Positions 48,318 to 58,959 of a stretch of DNA of 64,000 bases are shown in pieces. The notes beneath the pieces were generated by a model. The model did no database searches. It was not told the origin of the DNA and saw nothing but the letters and a program-made list of their open reading frames with translations. How positions within the stretch are numbered: position 1 is the first letter of the stretch; every line of letters begins with the position of its first letter. The position numbers and the translations under genes were made by a program. The stretch is from Oasisia sp. SBJ-2009 (Eukaryota; Annelida; Polychaeta; Sabellida; Siboglinidae): the NCBI GenBank assembly GCA_964017155.1, contig OZ024858.1, positions 22,083,657 to 22,147,656 on the forward strand, written 5' to 3'.

Positions 48318-48890
48318 TGTACCTTATTTACAGGAAGTTATCTTATTTACAGGAAGTTACCTTATGTACAGGAAGTTATCTTATTTACAGGAAGTTACCT
48401 TATTTACAGGAAGTTACCTTATGTACAGGAAGTTACCTTATTTACAGGAAGTTACCTTATTTACAGGAAGTTACCTTGTTTACAAAAAGTTACCATATTT
48501 ACAGGAAGTTACCTTATTTATAGGAAGTTACCTTATGTACAGGAAATTACCTTATTTACAGAAAGTTACCTTATTTACAAAAAGTTACCATATTTACAGG
48601 AAGTTACCTTATTTATAGGAAGTTACCTTATGTACAGGAAATTACCTTATTTGCAGGAAGTTACCTTATTTACAAAAAGTTACCTTATTTAGAGAAAGTT
48701 ACCTTTTTACAGAAAGTTACCTTATTTACAGAAAGTTACCTTATTTACAGGAAGTTACCTTATTTACAGAAAGTTACAGTATTTACAGGAAGTTACCTTA
48801 TTTACAGGAAGTTACCTTATTTACAGGAAGTTACCTTATTTACAGGAAGTTACCTTATTTACAGGAAGTTACCTTATTTATGGTTAAGAT
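48318..48890. repeat. 19-bp minisatellite ending just before exon 2
   Basis: About 30 units of CTTATTTACAGGAAGTTAC, with GTAC, AAAAAG and TATAGG variants. Each unit holds TTATTTACAG followed by G, a fair 3' splice-site sequence. The array stops 68 bp before the true acceptor AG at 48957-48958. Confidence 0.97.
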
Positions 48891-48958
48891 ACAGTGGTGC
48901 AAAATAACACCTACCCGGTAGTCATCACCCTAGTAATGAGTGCTGTGTTTGCTTGCAG

Positions 48959-50070
48959 GAGCTGCGGGGTTCGCGGAGACGATCTTGACGTGTGACGGCC
49001 TCCTGCACAAAGACTGCAACTTCTCGTTCTGCATGAGTCGCCAGGGCATCATCAGCATCAACAAGGCCAACTCCATCTTCAGCTTCCGCAAACGCAGCAA
49101 GTTCGCGAAGATGGCCGAACATTTCGAGTACAACCACATCCCGGCCCAGATGTCGTCGATAAACCACTTTCGCGTGAAGAGCGTTCTCTGCTTCCGAGAG
49201 AACCTGGTCGTGCTTCACCTGACACGGAACACCAACTCGCACTTCGGCCTGCTCGACCTCGGCATCAATAAGTTCCTTGGGGTTTTCGGCAACCGACATG
49301 TTGAATTCGCAAACGAGGCCTTGGCCGGGGAGATCAGCCCAGACCAATCGAAATGTCTCCTGCGAATGCCGACGGTGCCCGGCCATACGCGACCGCAGGC
49401 ACCAGTGAATGTGGTGCTGCAGTTGTACGACTTGAAGGCGATGCAGCTACTGAGAGAGATGGAGCTGTACTTTAACATATGTCACTTCTGTTTCGACCCA
49501 CGCTTCTCCTGGCAACGTATCGCTGTCACGAACTTTGAGGCGAACCACACAAACAGCCTCAGTTTGGTCCAACTGGACACGTGGGAGACGGTACATACCA
49601 ACTCGACCGTGGCCGACATCCACCACATCCTCTACCCGTGCATGAAGGACTTGTCCTACAGTAAGGACGGATCCCTCCTCATTGCCGTCGTCGTCGATAT
49701 CACCTGCTACTGTCGGGAGAAGCGCATGCGTACGTGTCGTCCCCTCCACTGTAGCATCTATATCTTCAGCGGGGACACCGCGGACACGCTTCACTGCATC
49801 CAGTACCACCGCTACACGTGCGCCCGGCACCTGTGTCCTGTCAACTACACGCCGGTGTTGTCGGTGTGCGGCAACCGCATGGCCATCCTCATGAACGTCC
49901 CCTACATGCCGGGCCAGAACTATGTGCAGGTGTACAAGCTGCCCACCGTCAACAACCTGCAGAGTCTCTGTCGAATCGTCATCCTCCAGAACTTTGCCAC
50001 GCACCACTTGCCACAGTTACCGCTGCCCCAGAAGATCATCGACTCGCTGCAATTCAAGCCAGAGTTCTAG
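48959..50070 (+). CDS. SOCS-box protein, second and last coding exon
   Basis: The acceptor is TGTTTGCTTGCAG (AG at 48957-48958); two bases complete a Gly codon, then 369 residues run to TAG 50068-50070, giving 435 residues with exon 1. The body reads as beta-propeller-like strands (for example DLSYSKDGSLLIAVVVDITC and HCSIYIFSGDTADTLHCIQY) and is Cys/His-rich. The C-terminus is a SOCS box: a BC box LQSLCRIVIL (Elongin B/C contact) and a Cul5-box-like LPLPQKIIDSL, with Ser where Tyr/Phe is usual. This predicts a substrate receptor of an Elongin-Cullin E3 ligase. GC-rich third positions mark it as real against AT-rich flanks. I do not recognise an exact vertebrate orthologue; substrate and partner specificity are unknown. 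Confidence 0.88.
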
Positions 50071-50562
50071 GCACGTCGGATGGATTGGGTCCGGTGTGGC
50101 GGTCCAGAACGTCGAAGGTTAGCGATTCACGTCTCGGCATCGTGGTCGTTGCGCAGAGAAATGGCAAGAACACGTGCGCGCTGGAAACTGTATTGTGCAA
50201 CGTAGGGGGTCGAAAAGTAGGTCGTCGCTAGAGCGCGCAGAAATTATTTATTATGTGACACAGTCGCTGCGGGGGTCATGAACTCAGTCTCGACATTCTG
50301 GCACGGGGTCAAAGTTGATCAGCCATCTTAGGTCACCTGAGGTTACGCCAGTTCAGCGCGCATGTGCATACGTGGAACGACGTTCTGAACGGCTTGACGT
50401 TGCAGACAGTCAGGCCGTAACGTTGTGCTAACCTTTGCCATGAACCGCTAACCTTTGACATGAACCGCTAACCTTCGACGTTCTGGACCATCCACACCGC
50501 CTCCCTGAAGAGATTCGGTCTGACAATGCCACGGCAAAAATCACGGGGGCCATAGCTAACGT
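50071..50562 (+). other. Probable 3' UTR with a 39-bp inverted repeat
   Basis: The arm 50091-50129 (starting CCGGTGTGGCGGTCCAGAAC) is nearly the exact reverse complement of 50461-50499 (ending TTCTGGACCATCCACACCG), with about 36 of 39 positions pairing across 330 bp. CCGCTAACCTTTGACATGAA-type blocks are repeated next to the right arm (50435-50475). No canonical AATAAA was found nearby. Confidence 0.75.
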
Positions 50563-52086
50563 ATTTTATCCTGCCCAGGTTTTAAGGGACTTTGTGCGAT
50601 AGACATATAGCGTGCATCGTATTGTTTGTCGGATGCAGTTCGACGTTGTGTTGTCTGAAGCGTGACCGGTTTGGTTAATGGTGGCCATGGTGGACCATGT
50701 GACGTGTGTAATGTCTCCCGGTTCCTGCGAGTTGACAGGATGCGTCATCACTGGTGACACGATGACGCCTCACTCTCATGTGCCATATGTACCCGACTGA
50801 CAAGTAGTAGACCACACGCTGTAGTGGCCACTGGTCATCCGTAGTGACCACTGGTCAACTGTTACGCTTACACAATTGCTCATTTTATGCAACATGTGTA
50901 GGCATGTGTAAATACGAACACGTTGTGACCCTGTATTAATGTCTACAAGACATATCAGAGGGAAGATATGTTATTTTAAGCAAGACTATAGCCGAGACTG
51001 TGGGTTTGTGACGCTTCAGTGATTCTCTTCACGCATGAAGAATCACCACATCTTGATGTGTGTCGAAAAGTCGCACAAAGTCACAGATTTCAAATCGGTT
51101 GTAATATTTATAACATTTGGTGAATGTCGGTAGAGTTTACTTCTATGTGGAATGACTCCTGCTGGGTGGCATTTGGTGGCATCATATTGGTGGCATCTGG
51201 TAGCATCACATTGGTGGCATCATATTGGTGGCATCACACAGGTGGCATTTAGTGGGTCATTAATATCTCTGGCAGTGGTATACAGACTGGGCAGGCAGTT
51301 GTGGTACCAACAAATTATTATTCTTGTTCAACTGATATATTTTTTATTGTAATATGCATACATTATGAAAAACTGCCAACAATATATTGAATTTGTTAGA
51401 AAAATCTTATTTAAGTCAAATGTTTAGATTAATGAATTGTCAGTTGAAGTCACCATACAAATTTTCTGCATTAGCTACTTTATTTTTTACAACTTTACGA
51501 TTCTGAAAACTGTACTGTTTGTTTTGATTCATACTATTGATGTATGATTTGAGTTATTAGAAGTTCAGAATGGTGTATTGGCATATGATAGTTCCCAAAC
51601 ATTGTTCACAGAACAAATTTAAGTGGGTTACTTCCTTCAAGGACATAAGCTAAGAATATGTCATTCGGAATGTGATCCTGTATTCAACTTAAGTGTCATC
51701 ATAAGATTTTGGCATATTATAAAAAATCACGGACAAGATAATTTCCAAAATAGATTATCGTCTTAAAAACATGGCACTTTGTTGATATAGCAGTAACATG
51801 GCAAGGAATTAATCGTCACTCCCCAAATAATGCTGACTTGCATGCTAAATATATGTGTCACTGATGAAGAGGTAAAGTGCAGACCTGCCACGTCTGCTGT
51901 GTGTTGGTCAGGAACACGGCTCCAGTAAACTGATTGTTGCGTTTCTTTGTAGCCAAGCAAAGTGAGGTACAAAACCATTGTACTGTGAGCATGTTTTATC
52001 ATCACAAGATGGTATGCCCAACTGTAAGGTATACAGGTTTTATGTTCAGTCAAAACAGATAAGTTGACCAAAATGTGTTGTCATAA
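50563..52086. other. Unique stretch downstream of the SOCS-box gene
   Basis: No further coding sequence was found. Short GGTGGCATCA repeats lie at about 51165-51250. The segment at about 51035-51080 has GAAGAATCACCACATC and GTCGAAAAGTCG, weakly like the Penelope-type motif at 18.3 kb. Confidence 0.45.
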
Positions 52087-52225
52087 TGAGGGATTTATAA
52101 TTAGGTCGCCAGTGACATCACACCCCCTGTCGGTGACATCACACCCCTATCAGTGACATCACACCCCCCTGCATTTGACATTACACCCCCTGTCAGTGAC
52201 ATCACACCCCCTGTCAGTGCCTGTG
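52087..52225. repeat. ~20-bp degenerate minisatellite
   Basis: About six units of GTGACATCACACCCCCTGTC. One unit is altered to TTGACATTACACC. Confidence 0.9.
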
Positions 52226-52733
52226 ATGGACACCTCACTCACTGCCAGAGTTGACCACTGGAGAGGTAATCTGGCTTTACTGGGAAATCATCCAAAGCCA
52301 TGTTCAGTGAATGCCACATTGGAGCAGGCATCGACAAAGACCATCGTCTTTGTCTAGTATTGTTATATGTTCATTTAATATGTGCCATATTCGTGAGAGA
52401 AGGAATTCTGATTTATCTGCAGAAGGGAGAGCGGTTGATTTATTTGATGTGTCTTTTGATACTGCAGAAAAATGCAGAAGTGATAGTTAGGGAACATAGC
52501 CAGCTCTTTGTTCATTGACCAGAGCCGATATTTTTTAACAGAAATTACAAGGAAATATGTCTGATCTAGTCAACCAGCAGTGGCCACAACATTTGTAAAA
52601 TCGCAAAATATAAACACTACATGTGGGGCAGGGTTGGTCCTTGCCACACGTCATGGGAACACACACATTTATATATATATATTATAAATATATATATATA
52701 TTATATATATATATATATATTATATATATATAT

Positions 52734-52764
<31 letters not shown>

Positions 52765-54086
52765 AATTGCTACATTAATGCCATCTAGTGAATGAAATGA
52801 GAATGCAAAGTGATGCTACTAGCAATTTTCGATTGTATAAATCACAAATGCCACATCACATATTGGTGGGTGCACAAGAACTTTTCTAGACTTTGCAAAC
52901 TGACGAGGTCATGCCTAAGAAGTGTATTTTGTAACAATGAGTGTGCGTAATGAAATGACAACACTATGTGTCTACCCGGTACATATGCACTGTGTGGAAT
53001 CACGAGTTGCTACACCATGTTTAACTGCTTCAGTTGTGAGAGGTCTTGGACACGATGTCCCTGGCTCTGACCACTGATGCTTTGGCTGCTCATGTTATAA
53101 TTAGCTGTAGGGAGTGTTCATTAATTATGACATGAGCTGTGGTGGCAAATTCTCGCAGAGGTCGAATGGAGGTCAAATATTAGAATGACGTCTATGGAGA
53201 GTTATTTAAAGTTATTAGCTGGCAGAATATTTTTAACTATGTAGAGTGAATATATTGGTTTAGCCAGTGTAGGACTTGTTTTCTGTGTGGACTAACTTGC
53301 CAATGCATCCCATGCCATTATTTCTGAACGTATTCCCGTGTATTTAAGAAGATGCTATATATAGTATGTAGAGTGCTGATATTTAATTTGAACATAAGAT
53401 ACGAGTATACGTATTAGATAGCAATAGAAATATAATATATTTATACATGCACAATGTTGTTGTTTACATTTATTTACTAGCTGCGACCATGTGCTGTAGC
53501 TATCATGACATGGTGCATGTGTATTTGGGGGGGGCCTGATTTAAACCTTCGGGAGGGGGCTGATTTAAACCACAAAGGGAAATAAACAACTGTTTGAATT
53601 TTCAGCTATGGCAGAAACGGTCATCACATTAACATATCACTTATCATATCTAAACAGTACTGCTGAGTAGAGTGATAGAAACATACCATCATAGAAGACA
53701 AAAATACTATTTTAGTGACGGTCCCACCCATTTTGTTTCAATTTTGTCATGTGGAATTTTTGTTACCCCTGAATTTTTGTTACCCCTGATGCACTTGAAT
53801 ACCATGTGTATTTTATAATATGATAATTATAAATCCATATTTATATATGTTCTGTGCCTTTGTTGGCATAATGAGTTAACCTACTAATACCCAAACTGAT
53901 ATTCCCTGTTTACTTAGAAACAACTGGGGGTGTATACTCCAAATGTCTGCCTCCCTGAAACTCCAGGGGGCAGCTGCATCCGCCTGTTGCCATGTCTATA
54001 GTCCCATTTCAATTTGTGATGCAAAAGGATCACTGGCACTGAGGACATGAAGTGACCACCCTCAGTGCCAATGCTGAAAGGTCTGC
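52226..54086. other. Unique stretch with an AT microsatellite
   Basis: (TA)n with TTATAT interruptions fills 52667-52764. GATTTAAACC blocks repeat at 53539 and 53571. No gene was recognised in the rest. Confidence 0.5.
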
Positions 54087-54442
54087 TTAAAGGATAAAAA
54101 AAAGGCTACGGCTTCGTGTCATACACCTAATAGAGTTTATACAAAGTAACAATTTCCACATATACTCAATTTTTTAACGTCAGCGGTTTACTCAGAATGT
54201 GACTTTAAAGTCTAAAATTCTAACGAAATCCACGATGGTCTAGACGCCGCCATAGGTGAAGGGTTAATTTGGCTTGGCCATTCAGCGCGCGGCATTCTAT
54301 ATCTCGGTCAGCTTCCGGCGACGTCGTTAAGGGTCAACAACTTCGAGTCTTCGACAGTTCGTTCAGTTGGCGTGACATCTAGCAGCTGCTTATAGACGTA
54401 TATCTAAATCTGTGGTTAAATCTATGGTAAGCTTTAGTAATT

Positions 54443-54606
54443 ATGCCCTCGTGTTCGGCCTACGGTTGCAATAATAGTTGAAACAACCGGTAGTATTGAA
54501 GCAATGGATTCACGTTGGTGATTTGCGGGCGTACTGTTTGGCACTTTGCTCGGTCCATTTTAAGGAGAAATGCTTTGATGTAGACATGTATCATCAGTTG
54601 ATGGGA
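54443..54606 (+). pseudogene. Broken THAP zinc-finger domain of a transposase
   Basis: The frame starting at 54443 reads MPSCSAYGCNNS and then stops. In another frame, from about 54503, comes KQWIHVGDLRAYCLALCSVH followed by FKEKCFDVD. Together these hold the landmarks of a THAP (C2CH) domain in order: a Cys pair at the start, a Trp in the middle and a CSVHF segment supplying the last Cys and His. There are stop codons and a frameshift, and nothing of a catalytic domain remains before the LINE begins. The position inside TTAA-flanked TIRs supports a transposase and not a host THAP gene. Confidence 0.75.
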
Positions 54607-54679
54607 TGATTTCAGCGACAACAATAATAGACAACTTTATATTTACCGTCATCAGCATGTTACGCGCGTTGCCGAGTTG

Positions 54680-56634
54680 CAGCCATTTCATGACAACAGC
54701 CAAACCCTATGCAACAAAAGACATTGCGAAAAAAATGCTGAATCTCTTAAAGCGGAGCGACTAGCTTCCAATCTGAGCAGCCATGATTTAAAAAACTTTT
54801 GGAAGGGCATCAAACAAGCAAACAATGCCAGGTTACCTAACCCCAGTAATGTTGGAGGTGCCTGTGGTGCTGAAAACGTCAGAAATATGTGGCTTCATCA
54901 TTACCAATCACTGCTTAACTCTGTACCCGAGTCTACTGTTTACATTCATAAGATTGACATGTATTGTAGCAATATTCAACTTAGCGACAATATGGTTGTT
55001 AAAGTTAAAGAACTACAAGAATTAATAATTGCTATGCCTGTTGGTAAAGCCTGTGGCTATGACCATATCAGTAATGAACATTTTAAGTATGCTAACGAAA
55101 AACTACATATTCTTATGTCTTTGTTGTATAGCAGTCTGTTAATACATGGTTTTTTTACCTGATACTATGATGACAACAATCATAGCTCCTATCATTAAAA
55201 ATAAATCTGGTGATTTGTCAGACAATAACAACTATAGACCCATTGCCCTTGCCACAGTAGCTAGCAAACTATTTGAATCATTAATATTATCCAGGGCTAT
55301 CCCATTTCTCATTACATGTGACAATCAATTTGGATTTAAAAAGCATCACTCTACTGAGATGCTCATATTTCTGTTAAAAGAACTTTTTCGAAACTATATT
55401 GCTAATGGGTCTTCTATGTATGTTACTATGTTGGATGCCTCCAAAGCCTTCGACAAAGTTAACCACAGCAAGCTATTTGGTAAATTAATTGATCGTGGCT
55501 GTCCAGCTTTTATTGTACGCATTCTATACCACTGGTACGGTACCCAACAATTTACCATCAGATGGTGTCAGGGATTTTCTAGCTTTTTTACTGTTTCCAA
55601 TGGTGTTAAACAGGGTGGAATCCTTTCCCCCCATCTTTTCAATGTGTACATGGACGACTTAAGCGTTAATCTAAACAAATTATATATTGGTTGTCTTTAT
55701 GCTGGCACCTTAATCAACCACTTGATGTATGCTGATGACCTCTGTATTTTTTCTCCCAGTGTTGCTGGTTTGAGAAAACTTACTGATTGTTGTGCCAAGT
55801 ATGGCGAATTGTTCAATATTACTTATAATGCCAAGAAGTCCTTTTGTATGGTTATTGACAACCAATCCCAGGACAGGAAACATTTTCATTGTATCCATCT
55901 CGATAACCATCCATTACCTTATACTACAAAATGTAAATATCTTGGCCATATAATCAACAATAACCTGACTGATGATGACGACATAGCCAGACAAAAAAGA
56001 TGCCTTTATGCCCAAGCCAATGTATTAGCTCGAAAATTTTGTCTTTGTAATATTTCTACCAAAATTATTTTATTTCAAGCATACTGTGCTCCTATGTATA
56101 CTTCTAGTCTTTGGTGCACATTAAAAAAATATAGCCTCAAAAGCATTACTGTCGCATACAATAATAGCCTCAGAATTTTACTAAACTTACCCTCAAGATG
56201 TAGTGCAAGTTTTATGTTTGCCACCAACTATATTAAATCCTTCAATGAACGCATTCGTTCATCAATATTCAGTCTTTTATGTCGTCTTCATCAGTCAGAT
56301 AATATCCTTTTTATTAATTACCTTCATACCGACATTCATTTTAAGAGCCATTTGTACTCATACTGCAGGTCTTTATTGTACACATGTCATTAGTATTGTA
56401 TTTATTTTTGAATCATTTTTTATTTTTTTTATTTTATATTTATTTTTACAACTTATTTAATTCATTTCCTCATATATTTAGACATAACTTTTTAAATTTT
56501 ACACTTATATTTTTACGTTGATCTTATTGCTTTGATTGTATTATATGTATTGTACTTTTTTTTTTTTTATTGTATTTTATGTATACATATATGGACGTCT
56601 TGTCTGAAATAAACCTTATTATTATTATTATTAT
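54680..56634 (+). mobile_element. LINE with reverse-transcriptase ORF broken by one frameshift
   Basis: Two overlapping frames (54677-55162 and 55146-56393) are one polyprotein: the linker (HDLKNFWKGIKQAN), then RT blocks NNYRPIALATVASKLFES, FGFKKHHSTEMLIFLL, MLDASKAFDKVNHSKLF, VSNGVKQGGILSPHLFNVY and the catalytic LMYADDLCIFSPS, followed by the CKYLGHIINNNL region. The break is in a run of seven T at 55150-55156, one base too long. No endonuclease domain lies upstream, so the copy is 5'-truncated. The 3' end is TCTTGTCTGAAATAAACC and an (ATT)n tail, comparable to the tail at 4.4 kb. A single frameshift in an otherwise open RT suggests a fairly recent insertion into the Kolobok-like element. 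Confidence 0.93.
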
Positions 56635-56852
56635 ATGCAGGGAATCTACGTGGAGAGCGCCTCGATCACCGTCGTGACGTCATTCTTCGTCTAAGATGGG
56701 GTAGCGCATAGAATTTGGATGGCAGGGTGTTACAAAATATTTTTTCTGGTAAACCGCTGGCGTTAAAAAATTGAGTATATGTGGAAATTGTTACTTTATA
56801 TTAACTCTATTAGGTGTATGCCACGTAAAAGTTAACTTTGTTTGTCCTTTAA

Positions 56853-57620
56853 ATTAGGCGATAGTGTTACGAAAAAGGCTAACTAGTTGAATTAAGTCTC
56901 ATAAGATCTTAACATTGTAAATAGTCAGTTAACAGAATGTTGTCCAGCACTGGACAACTTTTAAGAAACAACTAGAAACGTCAACTAATTATAATATCAG
57001 TGCATGGTTGTTATTAGTCATCCCCTCAACCGTTGTGTCTGGCGATAAAGTGCTGCCGCCACACGGTTTAACCTTAATGATAACAGTGCGTTTCCATTAG
57101 CCTCGGTTACCCAGACTCCGTGAGGTGGCAGCACTTTTAAGCCCCCTCAACTACGCCTGGGACAGTATATATGCTTAAGTTTCTACATCCGGGCAGCCTT
57201 ACCCCAGAATAGGGTAGAGACGCTGATTGGCTCTCAGGCCAACTATGAAATAAAAATTTAAATAACGATATAGTTTTACAAGATAATAATATCATTTGAA
57301 AAGTATTCACCATTGAACTTATATTAACACAACAGTAAGTAAAAATTCAAATTTACCGTTGTTTATAAAATAAGAATTACGGCAGGATTAACCAGTATCC
57401 GTGAGGTGGCAGCATTGTCTAGCCCGACACGGATAGCATACAAATTAAATAAGGAAACCTTTTGATCAAATAATGCTGTATTATAAAAACTATTAAAAAT
57501 TAAACTTATATTAACCCAAAATAAATAGAAATACAAATTTGCAGTTGTTTATAAAAAAAAATATTACGGCAGTGTCCGTGAGGTGGCAGCATTTTATAGA
57601 TCACGCGGATACCAAACAAA
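56853..57620. repeat. Diverged ~170-bp direct repeats with CCGTGAGGTGGCAGCA motifs
   Basis: Two related blocks (about 57301-57440 and 57490-57610) share AACTTATATTAAC, AAATTTRC, GTTGTTTATAAAA, ATTACGGCAG and then TCCGTGAGGTGGCAGCA. The same motif occurs at 57119-57134 and, in inverse and slightly changed, at 57046-57063. 56853-57000 shows nothing recognisable. Confidence 0.7.
57198..57242 (-). repeat. Dispersed 45-bp repeat, copy 2
   Basis: It is the reverse complement of 14288-14332, differing at two or three positions (GAGAGCCAATCAGCG versus GAGAACCAATCAGTG). Confidence 0.75.
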
Positions 57621-58398
57621 AGCCGGCAAATGTCACCAGACTGTCTTCTCGGCGTAGTTCCGCAGCCGACCGACAGTCGGTTAAGCGAGACTTACGTTTC
57701 CATGTGAACAAGGCTCGTGTATCGCCATCTGGCGGATATAATATTTCTATTTGGATTCTTGTCCATTGTATCGAGGCCTGTTAGGGCGCTCCAAAGATAC
57801 TTGGACGTCATCTTTCAAACACATGCATGTTCAGATCAATGTAATCATGACAACTATACATGTATCGTGCACATAACATTCATTGTTCTACAAAATACCT
57901 GCCAAGATTTTCCCGGATTTGTGTAAATTTAACCTCCCGGTCTCCCAGTATAGAAGCAAATCTCCCGTGTTTGTCCAAGACACCAGGATGGCGACGTTGC
58001 AACTCACATTAAATACAATTTCCAGGATTTCAGAACAAAAAGCCTAGCGTAAATATATGTGAACGAAATATTGAAACGCATGCAATTGGAACTGTTGATA
58101 ATAATATTATTTTAAAAAGTACATTCAGTACAGATGACAAGATGTTTTTGGTAATCAAAGGTTCTACTTAAATGCTCGTAACTACTGATTTTGTGTTGAC
58201 AGTAAACGTATTGAATGGAAGTGCTTGCAACGGCGGATAACATGAAATGTTGGATGCGGGAGTTGTAGATGACATGAAGAGATGAACGACCTAGTGCTTA
58301 CATATAAACCAGCGATGAGGCTGAACAACATGGGCAGCCAGGATTTTGCGTTAGAGGGGGCCATCCGACAACCAAGCAAACTCTGTATGTATGTATGC

Positions 58399-58462
<64 letters not shown>

Positions 58463-58741
58463 TTGAAAGTCACGAAAACGTCGCCAGTAGCAAATATTGT
58501 GTCTTTTGTCTATAAAATGAGTGGTATGGCTTTACTAGGAATATAAATAGCGTAGTCAAAAGGAGCTCGGCTTGCTCTTTCTTGCGATAGTTATGTGTTT
58601 ATGGTGGTATGATAATTTATATGTGTTTGTGGCTATGAAACACACAAAAATCCCTTTTTTTTTTATTAAAAAGGATGGTATTTGTAATATTTAGTCACTG
58701 TTAGCTGCTTAACTACATGTATAACTTGTCCACAAAATGTA
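57621..58741. other. Unique stretch with a (TA)n microsatellite
   Basis: (TA)n fills 58401-58460. A 30-bp block beginning GATACTTGGACGTCA (57796-57825) recurs at 62654-62682. CGGCGGATAACATG at 58230 resembles the inverse 17-bp motif at 62.08 kb. No host gene was recognised. Confidence 0.45.
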
Positions 58742-58959
58742 TGTATTTTACGTTATCCGCATAATATACATCATAACTGTGTTACAATGAAGTACTATCT
58801 GCTTGGAAAGTATGTCTCCTTAACACATATACATGGGGTTGTCACCTAAAGTCATAACCTATGAGCATAGTCAACTTTTCTGATCGTCAGAAGACATCAA
58901 AGTGGCAGAAAAACAGCGTCCTCGTTAAGAATGTATTCTACGTTATCCACCTTTATCAT

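Larger units (their letters stand above)
54091..56848. mobile_element. Kolobok-like DNA transposon with TTAA target duplications, invaded by a LINE
   Basis: The two ends are inverted copies. A segment of about 70 bp beginning ACACCTAATAGAGTTTATAC at 54116, including TTTCCACATATACTCAATTT, is matched in inverse at about 56752-56822. The similarity extends outwards to the tips AGGATAAA (left) and TTTGTCCT (right). TTAA lies directly outside both tips, at 54087-54090 and 56849-56852. TTAA duplications plus a THAP-domain gene are the hallmarks of the Kolobok superfamily, although other TTAA-targeting elements exist. Of the 2758 bp, about 1950 are the inserted LINE; the remainder is a badly decayed or internally deleted element. 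Confidence 0.75.

Noticed and set aside
49447..50007. 186-codon minus-strand ORF antisense to the SOCS-box exon (and 153 codons at 48925-49386)
   Set aside because: These are shadows of the GC-rich sense exon; they show no conserved domain, while the sense frame has a SOCS box and a matching splice phase.
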